Part shown: positions 12,156 to 23,637 of the stretch, piece after piece
Position numbering within the stretch: position 1 is the first letter of the stretch
How the letters are laid out: each line of letters opens with the position of its first letter
DNA from: Lepisosteus oculatus
Taxonomy: Eukaryota; Chordata; Actinopteri; Semionotiformes; Lepisosteidae
Length of the DNA: 64,000 nt
Assembly (NCBI RefSeq): GCF_040954835.1
Contig: NC_090708.1
Location: forward strand, 29,400,001 to 29,464,000
Direction: 5' to 3'
Translations under genes and position numbers: made by a program
The notes under the pieces: model-generated
What the model saw: only the letters and a program-made list of their open reading frames with translations
The model's database searches: none
What the model was told of the DNA's origin: nothing

Positions 12156-14225
12156 ATAGGAGCATACTGCAAAGCATGTGAAGGCCATAAACGATATTAA
12201 TTTTGGAACATAAACATACAGTATATGGCTGGTCTCGGTACTTAAAAAAAAAATACACGAAACATGGTTTCATTATGACCAGAATCGGTCTTGAGATATT
12301 TTTAACTTGATTTACAGTATTTGAGAGGTATGTCTTGACACCGATACTACGTAAATACTGCTCATGTATATGTTTCTAGGTTTATATTATGCATTTCATA
12401 CAGTCAAATTACTTAATCTGTCAACAATTACACAGGTTCTGTTTCCATATTGCGGATTTTGGTTACGTAATATTATTTTCTAATTTCACGTTGTGAATAT
12501 ATGATTTGGGCAAACAGAGCCGCAAAGAAGTACATTATGGGTTGCTGTTTTTTTTGCAGTTTTATCTAGAACAAGCGATGCTTAAACCTTTGTCTGATTC
12601 TTGTGAAAGTATCCACACGACAGTTACCTAGGAGTTGACTTCAGTGATGTCACTGATGGGATGTTTCTAAAAATCCATCCTCTGTAAAACGTCTTCTCCA
12701 GTTGTCCTGCATATGTATTTGCTAATGAAGCTGTGTGTTCTGAGCCTGGTTCTCTACATTTCTGTATGAACCAGCTTAGAGGGCTAAAGACAGCTTGTGT
12801 TTAAATTGAGTGTAAGGTAATGCTTCTAAAGTCATGGTCAGCATTTATTATTGTACTGTGCTGTAAACGTGTTCTGTGCCTAATTACATTATTTTATAGC
12901 TTTATCAAATCTGTACATTGTCTGTCGATAATGTTTCTGTAGTGCTTTTTCAGCACTCAGCATGTGACCGTGCCGGTGGCGCTGTGGGTTAGGTTCCTGA
13001 CTCCCATGTCACAAGGTCTGTGATTGAATCCCATGGAACTATGACTTTATTTTTTAACAAACGTTTCTTTGAAAAAATGAAATGTTTCCCTTGGTCCGAG
13101 ATTAAATAAAACCTCACTCGCACCAAACAAATTTATTGTTCTAAATATCACAACATGATCAAATTTAAGTCTTTTTAATAACAATGAATAGTCACCTATG
13201 TGTTACAAAATAAACATTTATATTGATTTAAATCGTGTTTTGATTTAAATCGTAAACGCGTGTTTAAATATATGTGTTTAAAGGCTATATATAAAACCGC
13301 TGATTCTTATGGAATGTGTTCCGCCGGGGATTCAAAAAATTTATTTTTTTTAATCATGTATCTAAGCAAAATTGCAGTATAACTTTGTTCATGCACAAAC
13401 AGTGGCATATTACATTATTAATTTGGGTGTCTCCTCTTGCCAGAAAGCTCTAAATTGCATTTTGAGTGCGGTTTTTGACTTTTTCTAATTTGCAACCCAT
13501 AAATAAAGCTGATACAGTTTAGACTTACTGTATTCTAAACTGTATGACAGCAGTACATTGGACAATGCAACGTAAATTGGAAAAATGCACTTGGAATCTG
13601 TCCAAGCCCTACTACGAAAATTATTTAACTGCGACACTTTCATTCATCTTCAAATAAACTTTATCTTATATAGCGTTTTATGCGAATAGGTAATTAGACT
13701 GCTCATAAACCTAATCGCTTTTTCTACATAAACACAGCGTGATTGCTCTCTGAAAATGCTTTTTCTTTATATTTAGGCTCAGATTTCAACTATAGATCGT
13801 ATTATTATAAACTTTCTTGGAAAAATGTCTTTTATGTAAACCATATTTGCTATTAATTCATTTAGGGCTAGAATACGTTCATTGTCTTCCAATCGAGTCG
13901 AGTTGACATTGGAAGGTTGCCACGCCCGGACTGTTACACTAACACATTAGCATGTTAAAGCGATTTCATTGAGGAGCCTAGCTTTCTTAACTAGTAAGTA
14001 CTGTACTTCCTACTTTGAAAATACCTGTGAAACCGGTTTAATTCGTCACAGCCAGCACTCCCGCAGAGAGGGGGGTTGTACTTGTTAATGTCTTAGCACA
14101 AAGCAGAAACTGATTGTATTTTCCGATGACATAGAAGTGGAAAGATTACAGATTTTAATCGTCTTTTTTCTGAACCAGGGAAAATCTGATCATGTTTCGC
14201 TATAACAATAATAAAAAACTTTTAT
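12156..14225 (+). repeat. Left arm of 2-kb inverted repeat
   Basis: Inverted partner of 16990-19039. Landmarks in the left arm: GGCCATAAACGATATTAATT near 12183, a CCCGGACTGTTACAC string near 13926, and AACCAGGGAAAATCTGATCATG near 14175. All recur reversed and in reverse order in the right arm. The arms differ mainly by small indels, such as a block near 18720 that is absent on the left. Confidence 0.85.
12972..13036 (+). repeat. tRNA-like module, type 1
   Basis: TGGCGCTGTGGGTTAG resembles a polymerase III A box, and TGTGATTGAATCCC, 40 bases on, resembles a B box, with tRNA-like spacing. No acceptor stem or clear anticodon arm closes it, so it is not called a tRNA gene. Similar modules sit at 18102, 49434 and 56674, each in the same place in a transposon arm. 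Confidence 0.5.
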
Positions 14226-16989
14226 ACTAAAGAATATTACTTAGTAATATTAATCATCATATTACTACCAAAAAAGTCGCCCCAACAACAAAGACATGAT
14301 TTCATCATAACACCCTGCCAAGTGGCGAGATATGATTCCTTTGTTGTTTTTGCATAAAGGTTTAAACGATTAACGTGTTGGTGTCGAGATTTTTTATTAT
14401 GGTTTGGTTAATAATGCAGTTTGTAAATCCATATTTACCAAACAAACGATAGATGGAAAGCCTGCTGTTAGAGAGGGCAAACCTGATGTTGAAAGAAGTT
14501 GTTACTCTACAAAACCTTTTTCGTTTAAAGCAACAGGTGGGGTCATCTGCCTTTGGGAAATATCATCCCGCAAAGGATATTTTATTCTTAAATTCAGGTT
14601 TGGGACCTTGTTAGGACAAATAGGGACTTTGTTAATTTGTTTGTCACACAAATCGTTATCTTCAAGTATTAAGTGCACAGTACAGGGTTCATGTTCTGCT
14701 GTCATGGTGGTCTGAAAATGATTTCTTTTTGTATATTAGCTCTCTTCTCAGTACACCGTATAGTTCTGGCTGTATGGAAGGTTTTGTGTTATCCTGAGGT
14801 ATGCCAGACAATAAACATCTCTGAAGACAATTCCTTGGTTTCATGTTTCAGCAGGTTGTTTTGAGTGTCTGAACATTGTCTCTTTGCACCCGTAGTTATT
14901 TGCAGCTGGGAAAGCTAATATTTATGATCTGGGAATGTAACTGAGATATTTTTCTCCAAAATAACCAGCTTTGCATTAGGTTATTTGTTTTCACTGCTTG
15001 AGAGGTATTGGAATGCTGCAAGCAAACATGCAGCTGTAAAGTTGAGTAGTTTTTAATGTCATGCTCTTAAGAAATAAAGCCTTTAGAAAATTAGGAGGTA
15101 CTGGTATTCACAAGGTAGAAGGTGGTGTTTTCAGAGGCCTAAAGGGAAACTGTTATACCTAATGATTAAATACTTGATGAGACATTTTTTTACTGCATTG
15201 TTTATGTATGATCTGTGTATCTCAGCTGAAAAGCTGAGATAAAATAAGATGTATGCATCTAAATAACTGGATCTCAAATAACAGACCTCATGAGCAATAC
15301 TGTGTGTATTTATTTAAAATATTTATAGCTCCTCTGGAAAGTTGGTGGGGGAAAAAAAACTGATGTGCTGAAACAGTACAATTAAACACGCTCTGCAGAA
15401 AAGGGGATGGTTGTTAGGTCAGCTTCAGTTTTACATGTACAGTACACATTTGATTTCATTAAAATTATGAGGTACCCTGTATCTGCAGGACTCAAGAGGC
15501 TCTCAGTCATGTCACTTTGCAGTTGATGTCTCCTAGAGGTTCCTAGATTCTTATTGTAAATAAAAGGAACAGCATACAGTGGAACTTTTTCAAAAACGGG
15601 GAACAAATTTCAACATCCGATTGCACCGAGCACACAAATATTGGTTCTAGGCTCCTGAATTACCTTTGGTCCCTGGATCATTGCTTTTAACCATTTACAC
15701 AAGGCTTTTACTGTAAAGCACTTTCACAGCTCAATATAAATGGACCTTCTGGGGCACAGGCTTTAAAAGAGCTTTTTTAAAAAAACAGACTTTGCCTTTC
15801 CTGTTATAAGCTATTCTTTTAGCATATGACAAGCATGCCCTTATTATGGCGATATCCTCCTAAACATTGGAGATATAACTCTAGAAGTTCAATTAAAACA
15901 GAAATGCTTCAAATCACTTGGGATACAACAAAAAAGTGGTGTATTATAAAGTGTGTTAAAAATATAGCTAGTTTGTTTTCATACCTTAGATTATAATAAA
16001 ACCTCACCATTTAACACCAACAGGTGTTTTCTTGAAGTCTGCTAGCTTCAAAGTTTATGGTTTGGCTTTTGTGTATAATGATAGTGAACTGCATTGGAAA
16101 TGTAGGAAAGTAAGCATTAATAAGCAAGAAAATTAAACCAAGAAACATCTAAAGTACTGGACTATATTGCAGATAAACTACCGATCTACCTTTTAAGCCT
16201 GTAAACCTGCAGAACTCCAGCTAATTGATTGGACTCAACAGCCTAAGTTTTAAGGTTATCCTTACAAGTGTGGAAAAGCATGGACGTAATGTTGCAGCCT
16301 TCACTGTTGTTTTAGAAGTTGTTTTTTCCAGCTGTACATGAACATTTCTGTCTTGAGTCTTTCTTAACAATATGGTGTAAACAGTGTCAGGTTTCTACTG
16401 TGATTATTATTTCATTACTGAAGTAGCCTTTTGATATTTGCACAGTAATTTTTGTTGTTATGGCTGTTTTCATATTCGTAGTTTTCTTCTGTTAAAACTT
16501 AAAATCTCTCGCATTAAATTGGCTACAAATGCAAGAATTCAACCAGATATTCTTACTTGTAAAATGTATACTGTTGCATTGCAGTTAGTTAATGTAGTTA
16601 GTCCATAGTCAGCAATCTAAACTTTATTGTTAAGCTTTAATGATTGATGTTGTACCAGTCACCTTTAGAAATACTATAGTACTTCACAAATGCTTTGTGT
16701 GTTTGGAAATCTTTTGAGTAAAAGCCTTATAAAAATAGGTTTAGTTTTTACAGGACATCACAAAGAAATAGGATGGTATAATTCTTATAATTGCTTAGTG
16801 ATTGTATTTGGAAGATTATGGACTAAGCAGACTTGAGGGATGCCAGTGGATCATTGTGCTATTTGGAATTATTCCAAAAATCAAGTGACCTCTTTGCTGT
16901 AGTATTTATAGTATTATTTATTTAGTATTGATAAAGAATAGATTTATTAAAGTTGTGCGATGTGTAAGCGGGATATGTCAAATAATGTA
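14226..16989. other. Spacer between the inverted arms
   Basis: About 2.76 kb of AT-rich DNA. The longest frame is about 100 codons (14404-14715) and has no recognisable domain. No transposase, no exon with good splice sites and no RNA gene was seen. It may be the remains of an internal region or captured DNA. Confidence 0.4.
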
Positions 16990-19039
16990 AAATAAAGTTT
17001 TTTATTATTGTTATAGAGAAACATGATCAGATTTTCCCTGGTTCAGAAAAAAGACGATTAAAATCTGTAGTCTTTCCACTTGTATGTCATTGGACATTAA
17101 CGAGTACAACCCCCCTCTCTGCGGGAGTGCTGGCTGTGACGAATTAAACCGGTTTCACAGGTATTTTCAAAGTAGGAAGTACAGTGTTAACTAGTTAAGA
17201 AAGCTAGGCTCCTCAATAAAATCGCTTTAACATGCTAATGCGTTGGTGTAACAGTCCGGGCAATTCTAGCCCTAAATGAATTAATAGTTAATAGGTTTAC
17301 ATAAAAGACATTTTTCCAAGAAAGTCTATAATAATACAATCTATAGTTGAAATCTGAGCCTAAATATAAAGAAAAGGCATTTTCAGAGAGCAATCACGCT
17401 GTGTTTATGTAGAAAAAGCGATTAGGTTTATGAGCAATCTAATTACCTATTCGCTTAAAACGCTATATAAGATAAAGTTTATTTAAAGATGAATGATAAG
17501 TGTCGCAGTTTAAATAATTTTCGTAGTAGGGCTTGGACAGATTCCAAGTGCATTTTTCCAATTTACGTTGCATTGTCCAATGTGCTGCTGTCATACAGTT
17601 TAGAATACAGTAAGTCTAAACTGTATCAGCTTTATTTATGGGTTGCAAATTAGAAAAAGTCAAAAACCGCACTCAAAATGCAATTTAGAGCTTTCTGGCA
17701 AGAGGAGACACCCAAATTAATAATGTAATATGCCACTGTTTGTGCATGAACAAAGTTATACTGCAATTTTGCTTAGATACGTGATTAAAAAAAATAAATT
17801 TTTTGAATCCCCGGCGGAACACATTCCATAAGAATCAGCAGTTTTATATATAGCCTTTAAACACATATATTTAAACACGCGTTTACGATTTAAATCAAAA
17901 CACGATTTAAATCAATATAAATGTTTATTTTGTAACACATAGGTGACTATTCATTGTTATTAAAAAGACTTAAATTTGATCATGTTGTGATATTTAGAAC
18001 AATAAATTTGTTTGGTGCGAGTGAGGTTTTATTTAATCTCGGACCAAGGGAAACGTTTCATTTTTTCAAAGAAATGTTTGTTAAAAAATAAAGTCATAGT
18101 TCCATGGGATTCAATCACAGACCTTGTGACATGGGAGTCAGGAACCTAACCCACAGCGCCACCGGCACGGTCACATGCTGAGTGCTGTAAAAGCACTACA
18201 GAAACATTATCGACAGACAATGTACAGATTTGATAAAGCTATAAAATAATGTAATTAGGCACAGAACACGTTTACAGCACAGTACAATAATAAATGCTGA
18301 CCATGACTTTAGAAGCATTACCTTACACTCAATTTAAACACAAGCTGTCTTTAGCCCTCTAAGCTGGTTCATACAGAAATGTAGAGAACCAGGCTCAGAA
18401 CACACAGCTTCATTAGCGAATACATATGCAGGACAACTGGAGAAGACGTTTTACAGAGGATGGATTTTTAGAAACATCCCATCAGTGACATCACTGAAGT
18501 CAACTCCTAGGTAACTGTCGTGTGGATACTTTCACAAGAATCAGACAAAGGTTTAAGCATCGCTTGTTCTAGATAAAACTGCAAAAAAAACAGCAACCCA
18601 TAATGTACTTCTTTGCGGCTCTGTTTGCCCAAATCATATATTCACAACGTGAAATTAGAAAATAATATTACGTAACCAAAATCCGCAATATGGAAACAAA
18701 ACCTGTGTAATCGTTGACAGATGATGTACTCGTAACATTTTGCGCTTTTAACGGTTTGCGCTTCTTATCAGTTGCTCAAAAATAATTTGACCGTATGAAA
18801 CGCATAATTTAAACCTAGAAACATATACGTGAGCAGTATTTACATAGTATTGGTGTCAAGACATACCTCTCAAATACTGTAAATCAAGTTAAAAATATCC
18901 CAAGACTGATTCTGGTCATTATGAAACCATGTTTTGTGTATGTTTTCTTTAAAGTACAGAGACCAGCCATATACTGTATGTTTATGTTCCAAAATTAATA
19001 TCGTTTATGGTCTTCACGTGCGTTGCAGTATGCTCCTAT
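16990..19039 (-). repeat. Right arm of 2-kb inverted repeat
   Basis: Reverse complement of 12156-14225 over almost its full length. It also matches the arms of the copies near 47-50 kb and 52-57 kb, so it belongs to a dispersed family and is not a local duplication. Confidence 0.85.
18102..18166 (-). repeat. tRNA-like module, type 1 (right arm copy)
   Basis: Inverted-arm partner of the module at 12972-13036, with the same A-box and B-box-like strings. Confidence 0.5.
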
Positions 19040-19149
19040 TCTTTTTATGCTCAGGCACTAAGATTTCCCTTCAGTGGTAAAATTCCATATAAATATTCAA
19101 TACTTAAACGGGCACAGTTAAGACACATAAATATACATATACATACTGT

Positions 19150-20527
19150 TGTAGTGGTTTTGATGGGTTTACTGAGACAATTATTAATTGTAGCAGTAAT
19201 CATGAGGTTGTTCGTCGGGGCTTTTAGAAAATCAATCGTCAGAACAACTAACAACGCACACACACGGGTTCAATACACGGGATACATTTATTAATATAAC
19301 TGTGCAACAAACATATACTAGTCTGCCTGGATACGAGCGGCAGACCTTACGGTGAGGGTTATCAATATACAAGGTATATAATCTCGAAGAGATGCAAACA
19401 CAAAGAGATACACAACAGAGAATATATGTCAATATATATCGTTCGGTTACCAAATCGCTAATCAGTGTTATTACCCACTGTTACTCTAAACTCGGAAGTA
19501 AATACATTACTCATGAATTAAATTGATAACAACTTGTGTTGAGGTACAATTGAATTCTCGAGACGCAATGTAGAACATGGGGTTTACCTATCCACTGTGT
19601 TGGGATTTGGAATTCCCGGCACGAACACCAAACCAGCTGACAGGCTCTGTTGCAGCCTCTGTTGCAGCGGTTGTCCAATGGGCGTTGTGACGGCGTCCTC
19701 TGGCTACCGGCCAACCAGTCGAGGTGCAGCTCGGAGTAGGACGGGCGGAGGAATCTGACTGCGGCGCGCAGGGCAGTCGTTGCTCCGAGGGGATCTACCA
19801 GCAGTCCGGCTGGCTAGTAGAAAGTCTCTATGCACAGAGTGTGACCGCTAGTCCTCACAAGTCACTCTTTTGCCTGGGAAGAAACTGGTTCATTCCCGGT
19901 CCAGCGCTGCTTCTGAATAAGCTATTCAGGTTGTCGACGAGGGTCCAACTGTAGGCTGCCGTTGATCAAGCGGAGCATTCACGTTGGTAGAATTCTGAGT
20001 ACGTACGGGTTCCTCGGCCTCGCGCTTTGAACAAAGTCCAAGTCCTTTTGCAGACAACAGCAGTTGTCACGTGATTGTCTCTGAGGATGCGCGAAAATGG
20101 CCAAGGAGAGCCCAGAACTGAGCTTGCGCTCCCTTTTTGATCAAGACCCAGATGTGTGCTGATTGGTTGAGAGTTTGGCGGGCATTGTAGACCCACGTGG
20201 TATTACCACGCCCTGCCAGTCCCTGATTGGTTGGTCAAGGTGAGATATGAGTCACTTAGTCCTGACACTTAGGAATGCAATCCAGATGTCCAACTCGCAC
20301 TCCCTAGACAGATAGGCGCCAATGGCTGACCATTGATCATGATAGCCAGGCTTAGCTAAGTGCATCCCCCTTTGGGAGCTGGTTTCTTATCACAAGAAAA
20401 CATCTTAAATCAGCTTGCATGAATTCTTTCTCTGTGGCTGCACCACAGAGATGGAGGGTGAGATGGGGCCTCTTTTAGGAGCATACCTACGCTTAATTCT
20501 GTCTTATTAACAAGCATTGGCGCTACA
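19150..20527 (-). mobile_element. Solo LTR
   Basis: It begins TGTAG and ends CTACA, is 1378 bp long, and is flanked by a 4-bp direct duplication CTGT (19146-19149 and 20528-20531). The empty site is visible in the related arm near 40175-40185, which reads straight through. Sequence is shared with the LTRs at 23638, 43474, 57457 and 62947, more closely with the last. No internal retroviral or Gypsy region is attached. It interrupts the right arm of the long-armed transposon, so it is younger than that insertion. Confidence 0.75.
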
Positions 20528-20977
20528 CTGTATACAGTACAGTTTGCATACGGTAATATGTTTATGTTCCTAAATCAATCTCTTTTATGAGCATGTGAAA
20601 GGCATGGTGAATCGATTCTCAAAAATTACTGTACTTTGCACGATTGGAAACAAATGCGTGATTGCGAAATGCTGTGGTGTTACTTTTACAAAGACGGTCA
20701 ATGAAAAAAAGAATGTGGACCAGGGCAATACTTTGAGTTTACACTTACAGCTTGTCCAAGGTCATTCATTATTAATACTATTAGTAATATCTTCGTTAAA
20801 GACTTTGATGGCGACAGCTCAAACATGAGAAGTTGAGCTTTATTAGCTCCACCTTGCGGAAATTCCGGATACTATTATTTTGCTAGCGGAATTTACCGGT
20901 AACTCACGGTAGACTGCGTACAGCGTACCGGAAAATAATGCGGTATCGCCCGCGCATTTTGAATGGCTGCATCTGTA

Positions 20978-21425
20978 CATTTTATATTAATGTAGTTTTC
21001 TCATTTATAATCACCACATGTATTTCACGCAAAAATGTTCTTAACATCCCATTGCGAAAAAGTAAAACCTCAAAACGTCAAGGTTGGTTTGTGAACACGT
21101 TGCTATAAAGAATAGACACATTTTCTTATAGCGATACCATTAATAAAAAAACATTTTTCTTAATAATATTCTTAGTGGTCTGTTGGTGAGTCAAACGCAG
21201 ACACCGGTGCACATTTTCACCACGTTTTAACAGCTGTGAAATTTAGACACTGTTGTATGTCTTAAAATAATATAGATTTTAACATTTTAACGGTCTAAAA
21301 CATTATCTAAAAATGTTTCTTAAAATAATTTCTGCAGCTCAGTACGTGCACGCCCCATGATACCTAAGGTTAATTGTTTTATGGGGGGGCCATGTGTGTT
21401 TCTTAGAGGAGAATGTTTATAGGAG
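20978..21425. other. Left flank of the Polinton remnant
   Basis: AT-rich sequence between the end of the long-armed transposon and the TATA box at 21430. I see no Polinton terminal inverted repeat here, so the left border of the Polinton cannot be placed. Confidence 0.35.
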
Positions 21426-21428
21426 TGG

Positions 21429-21438
21429 GGTATAAGAA
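21429..21438 (+). promoter_or_regulatory. TATA box of a Polinton gene
   Basis: GGGGTATAAGAACC lies about 80 bases upstream of the ATG at 21513 and upstream of a pyrimidine-rich TCTTTCAGTCTC string that could be an initiator. Spacing fits an RNA polymerase II core promoter. Confidence 0.45.
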
Positions 21439-21512
21439 CCAGCAGTGTAACAGGCGAAGTTTTGGCTGAATTCCAATTCTTTCAGTCTCGTGTTATCGAC
21501 TAACTTGTCAGA

Positions 21513-22348
21513 ATGGATCACACCGATCAATTTCAACAGTCTGAAGATAGTCTATTTACAAATTTAACACTGCTCCATTTGATAGACGAAGACGAGGACT
21601 TAACGAATTACAGTTGTATGTATATCTGGCTTATTGTGAGATAAAATTACAATGTCACGGTGCATGTCTCATGTTGACGTGTTGTTAGCTATAGTTGCAA
21701 AACGTTGTATAATATTTGTATTCTATGCGGTATTGAATTATTATAATGGAATAACCAGGGCCATGTGCCCGTGACTGTATGTATCCATTCATTTCCATTA
21801 GCACCGAAAACAACAACTGTAAAAAGACCAGTTACGGCGCAACCCAACGCTGTGAGTAATTATGACAATGTTTTGAATAACGCTCTACGACCATGTGGGT
21901 CTTAAAGACACATGGGTACTTTCTCCACATCAATACACATGTGTGTCTATTTCACAGAAGCGGGTAAAGGGACAAGTCGGTACACTTTTAAAAAACCTCG
22001 TTTGGGGTTTACAATACCCCCTCAAAACCTTGTGGAGACACATGCAGATGTTCACGTTATACCAGAGAGTGCGGAGCATATTACTAGATCGCCTGGGAGA
22101 AAAAGTCTGTATTAAGGATTGTCTGCGTCGTGTTATAAAACATTCTTTTAGCATGCACATTTAAAGGTGTCTATAATAAAAATTCCCACCGTTTTCTATT
22201 TTTGGGTAATTTGTGGTGTTGAGTTCTTTCACTAATGGTATTTTCCCTCTTCATGCAGAACCCAACCCTTCAAAAAATAAACTGCGACACAACGCTAAGA
22301 CGTTAAATGAAATAACAAACTCAAAATGTCTCAAATCAACAAACAAAG
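21513..22348 (+). CDS. Possible spliced gene at the left of the Polinton, unknown function
   Basis: Proposed exons are 21513-21615, 21802-21851, 21958 to about 22115-22164, and possibly 22259-22348. Exon 1 starts MDHTDQFQQSEDSLF, is acidic toward its end (DEDEDL), and meets a GTATGT donor. Exon 2 (TTAG acceptor, GTGAGT donor) keeps the frame. Exon 3 follows a strong TTTCACAG acceptor but is open in two frames; the phase-matched one ends at TAA 22162-22164 and the other at 22115. Exon 4 has a good pyrimidine tract, CAG and a GTTAAT donor. I recognise no domain. Position next to a viral-type TATA box suggests an early regulatory gene of the Polinton, but a chance arrangement is possible. Confidence 0.35.
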
Positions 22349-22824
22349 GTTAATATCATTTAAGTGTGGTCAAGATGTGTTATGATCCACTTACTGCAAC
22401 AGTTACTTCTTTTGTTAGAATGTTAATTTGTTGAAAGATCCTAGTTCAAATAGTTTTCTGTTTGGGGTTATTAAAAAGCCTTATTTTAAAACTGCTTAGC
22501 CTTTAAAGTTAAAAGCGACTGATCTGTGCCGTGTGTCTATATGCCGTTAACCATACCGCTTGACCCAGAAGCGCCACCACAGTCTTAAAGGAGACCGGTG
22601 TAACAACATGTCCGTGTAACTTATTCCATTTACCCACAGCCCTTTGTGTAAGGATGCGCCACATTTGTGGCGTTTTTTATCCTAGTTATCGTAGTTTTCT
22701 GATTTTTGACCATTTAGTTTGCATTGATTGGTGTGTTGAAAAGTCTTTTATTTTTATCAAAGTGTAGTTTTCTGATTTTGAGATATGGTACACTGGCGTC
22801 GTATTAAAAAGTGTTTTATTTTTA

Positions 22825-23529
22825 GCCTTAGATCTGGGGTATAGAGTGGGTAAAATTTACGAATCATTATCACAGACCACCATTGTGAGAAACTCCAATG
22901 AATTGTTCAGGTACTTATTTATGCCATATCATGAGGTGTCAGCCTGGGAGTTTATCTATGAAAACACCACCTGTGTTACGTGGAAACACACTAAAGACCA
23001 CTATACAGGCCATTCAAACACTGACATTTTCATCGCTAGCTTTACAACAGCCTATGCCCGCTTGGAGTTATACAACCTACTAAATGCTTTGCAAGGCCGC
23101 TGTCTGTACCACGACACAGATTCCGTTATCTTTGTGAGCCGGGAGGGTACGTGGAATCCGGGGCTGGGTGACTATTTGGGTGAGCTGACCAGCAAAATCA
23201 AAGCTGGACAACACATCACCGAGTTTGTATCAACAGGACCCAAGTCATACGGGTACAAGCTGTCTGGTGGGAAAGCCTGTTTAAAGGTGAAAGTTATTAT
23301 GCTCAATGTGAACAATTGTCAAAAAGTTAACTTTGAGAGTCTGCGGGACTTGGTTTTTGACTATGGCGTTAACCCTTATGCAGAGTGCTGGGAATTTAAA
23401 CACATTTCTATTCAACAGCCGGTGATTGTGCGAGTTAAAAAGAATTGGCACATTGAGAAAACCCAGAAGGTGGTGGACGACAAGTGGGTGCTGCAAGAAA
23501 ATTTGACATCGTTGCCCTACGGATATTAA
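22825..23529 (+). pseudogene. DNA polymerase type B, protein-primed, C-terminal fragment
   Basis: Family B polymerase of Polintons. The frame is open from 22825 (an AG precedes it) to TAA 23527-23529, about 235 codons. The C-motif YHDTDSVIF, with the two catalytic aspartates, is present, followed by the KAGQHITEFVSTGPKSYGY block characteristic of these polymerases. The exonuclease domain, the A motif and the Kx3NSxYG B motif are missing. The first dozen residues match a segment that normally lies well upstream, so an internal deletion removed the B motif. It lies 4 bases upstream of the ATPase start. Not functional as a polymerase. Confidence 0.85.
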
Positions 23530-23533
23530 CACA

Positions 23534-23637
23534 ATGGATGTCAGGTTAAAACACCATTTTTCATGCATTTTGTCCGGACCCTCGAATTGCAGTAAAAGTT
23601 ATTTTATAAAACAACTCTTGGAGAATGGTGATACCTT
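23534..23637 (+). pseudogene. Packaging ATPase, 5' part (Walker A)
   Basis: Starts ATG at 23534 and encodes a P-loop region, SGPSNCSKSYF, matching the Walker A of the FtsK/HerA-type genome-packaging ATPase of Polintons and adintoviruses. The usual second glycine of GxxxxGKS is Ser. The frame is cut at 23637 by a solo LTR and resumes in the same frame after 25160. This class of enzyme pumps DNA into capsids. Confidence 0.75.

Larger units (their letters stand above)
12156..20975. mobile_element. Long-armed Tc1/mariner-like element, left end truncated, LTR nested
   Basis: Positions 12156-14225 and 16990-19039 are inverted copies of each other (about 2.05 kb, few differences) around a 2.77-kb spacer. 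The right arm continues outward to 20975, where it ends in GAATGGCTGCATCTG followed by TA. That is the same terminus as the copies at 37177-41078 and 51854-57341. The outer part of the left arm and its terminus are missing. A solo LTR (19150-20527) sits inside the right arm. The spacer shows no transposase. Confidence 0.7.

Noticed and set aside
12972..13036. A genuine tRNA gene
   Set aside because: A-box and B-box-like strings are present but no acceptor stem closes and the module repeats within a transposon.
14404..14715. 103-codon frame in the palindrome spacer as a gene
   Set aside because: No recognisable domain, no promoter or splice context, and length expected by chance in 2.8 kb.
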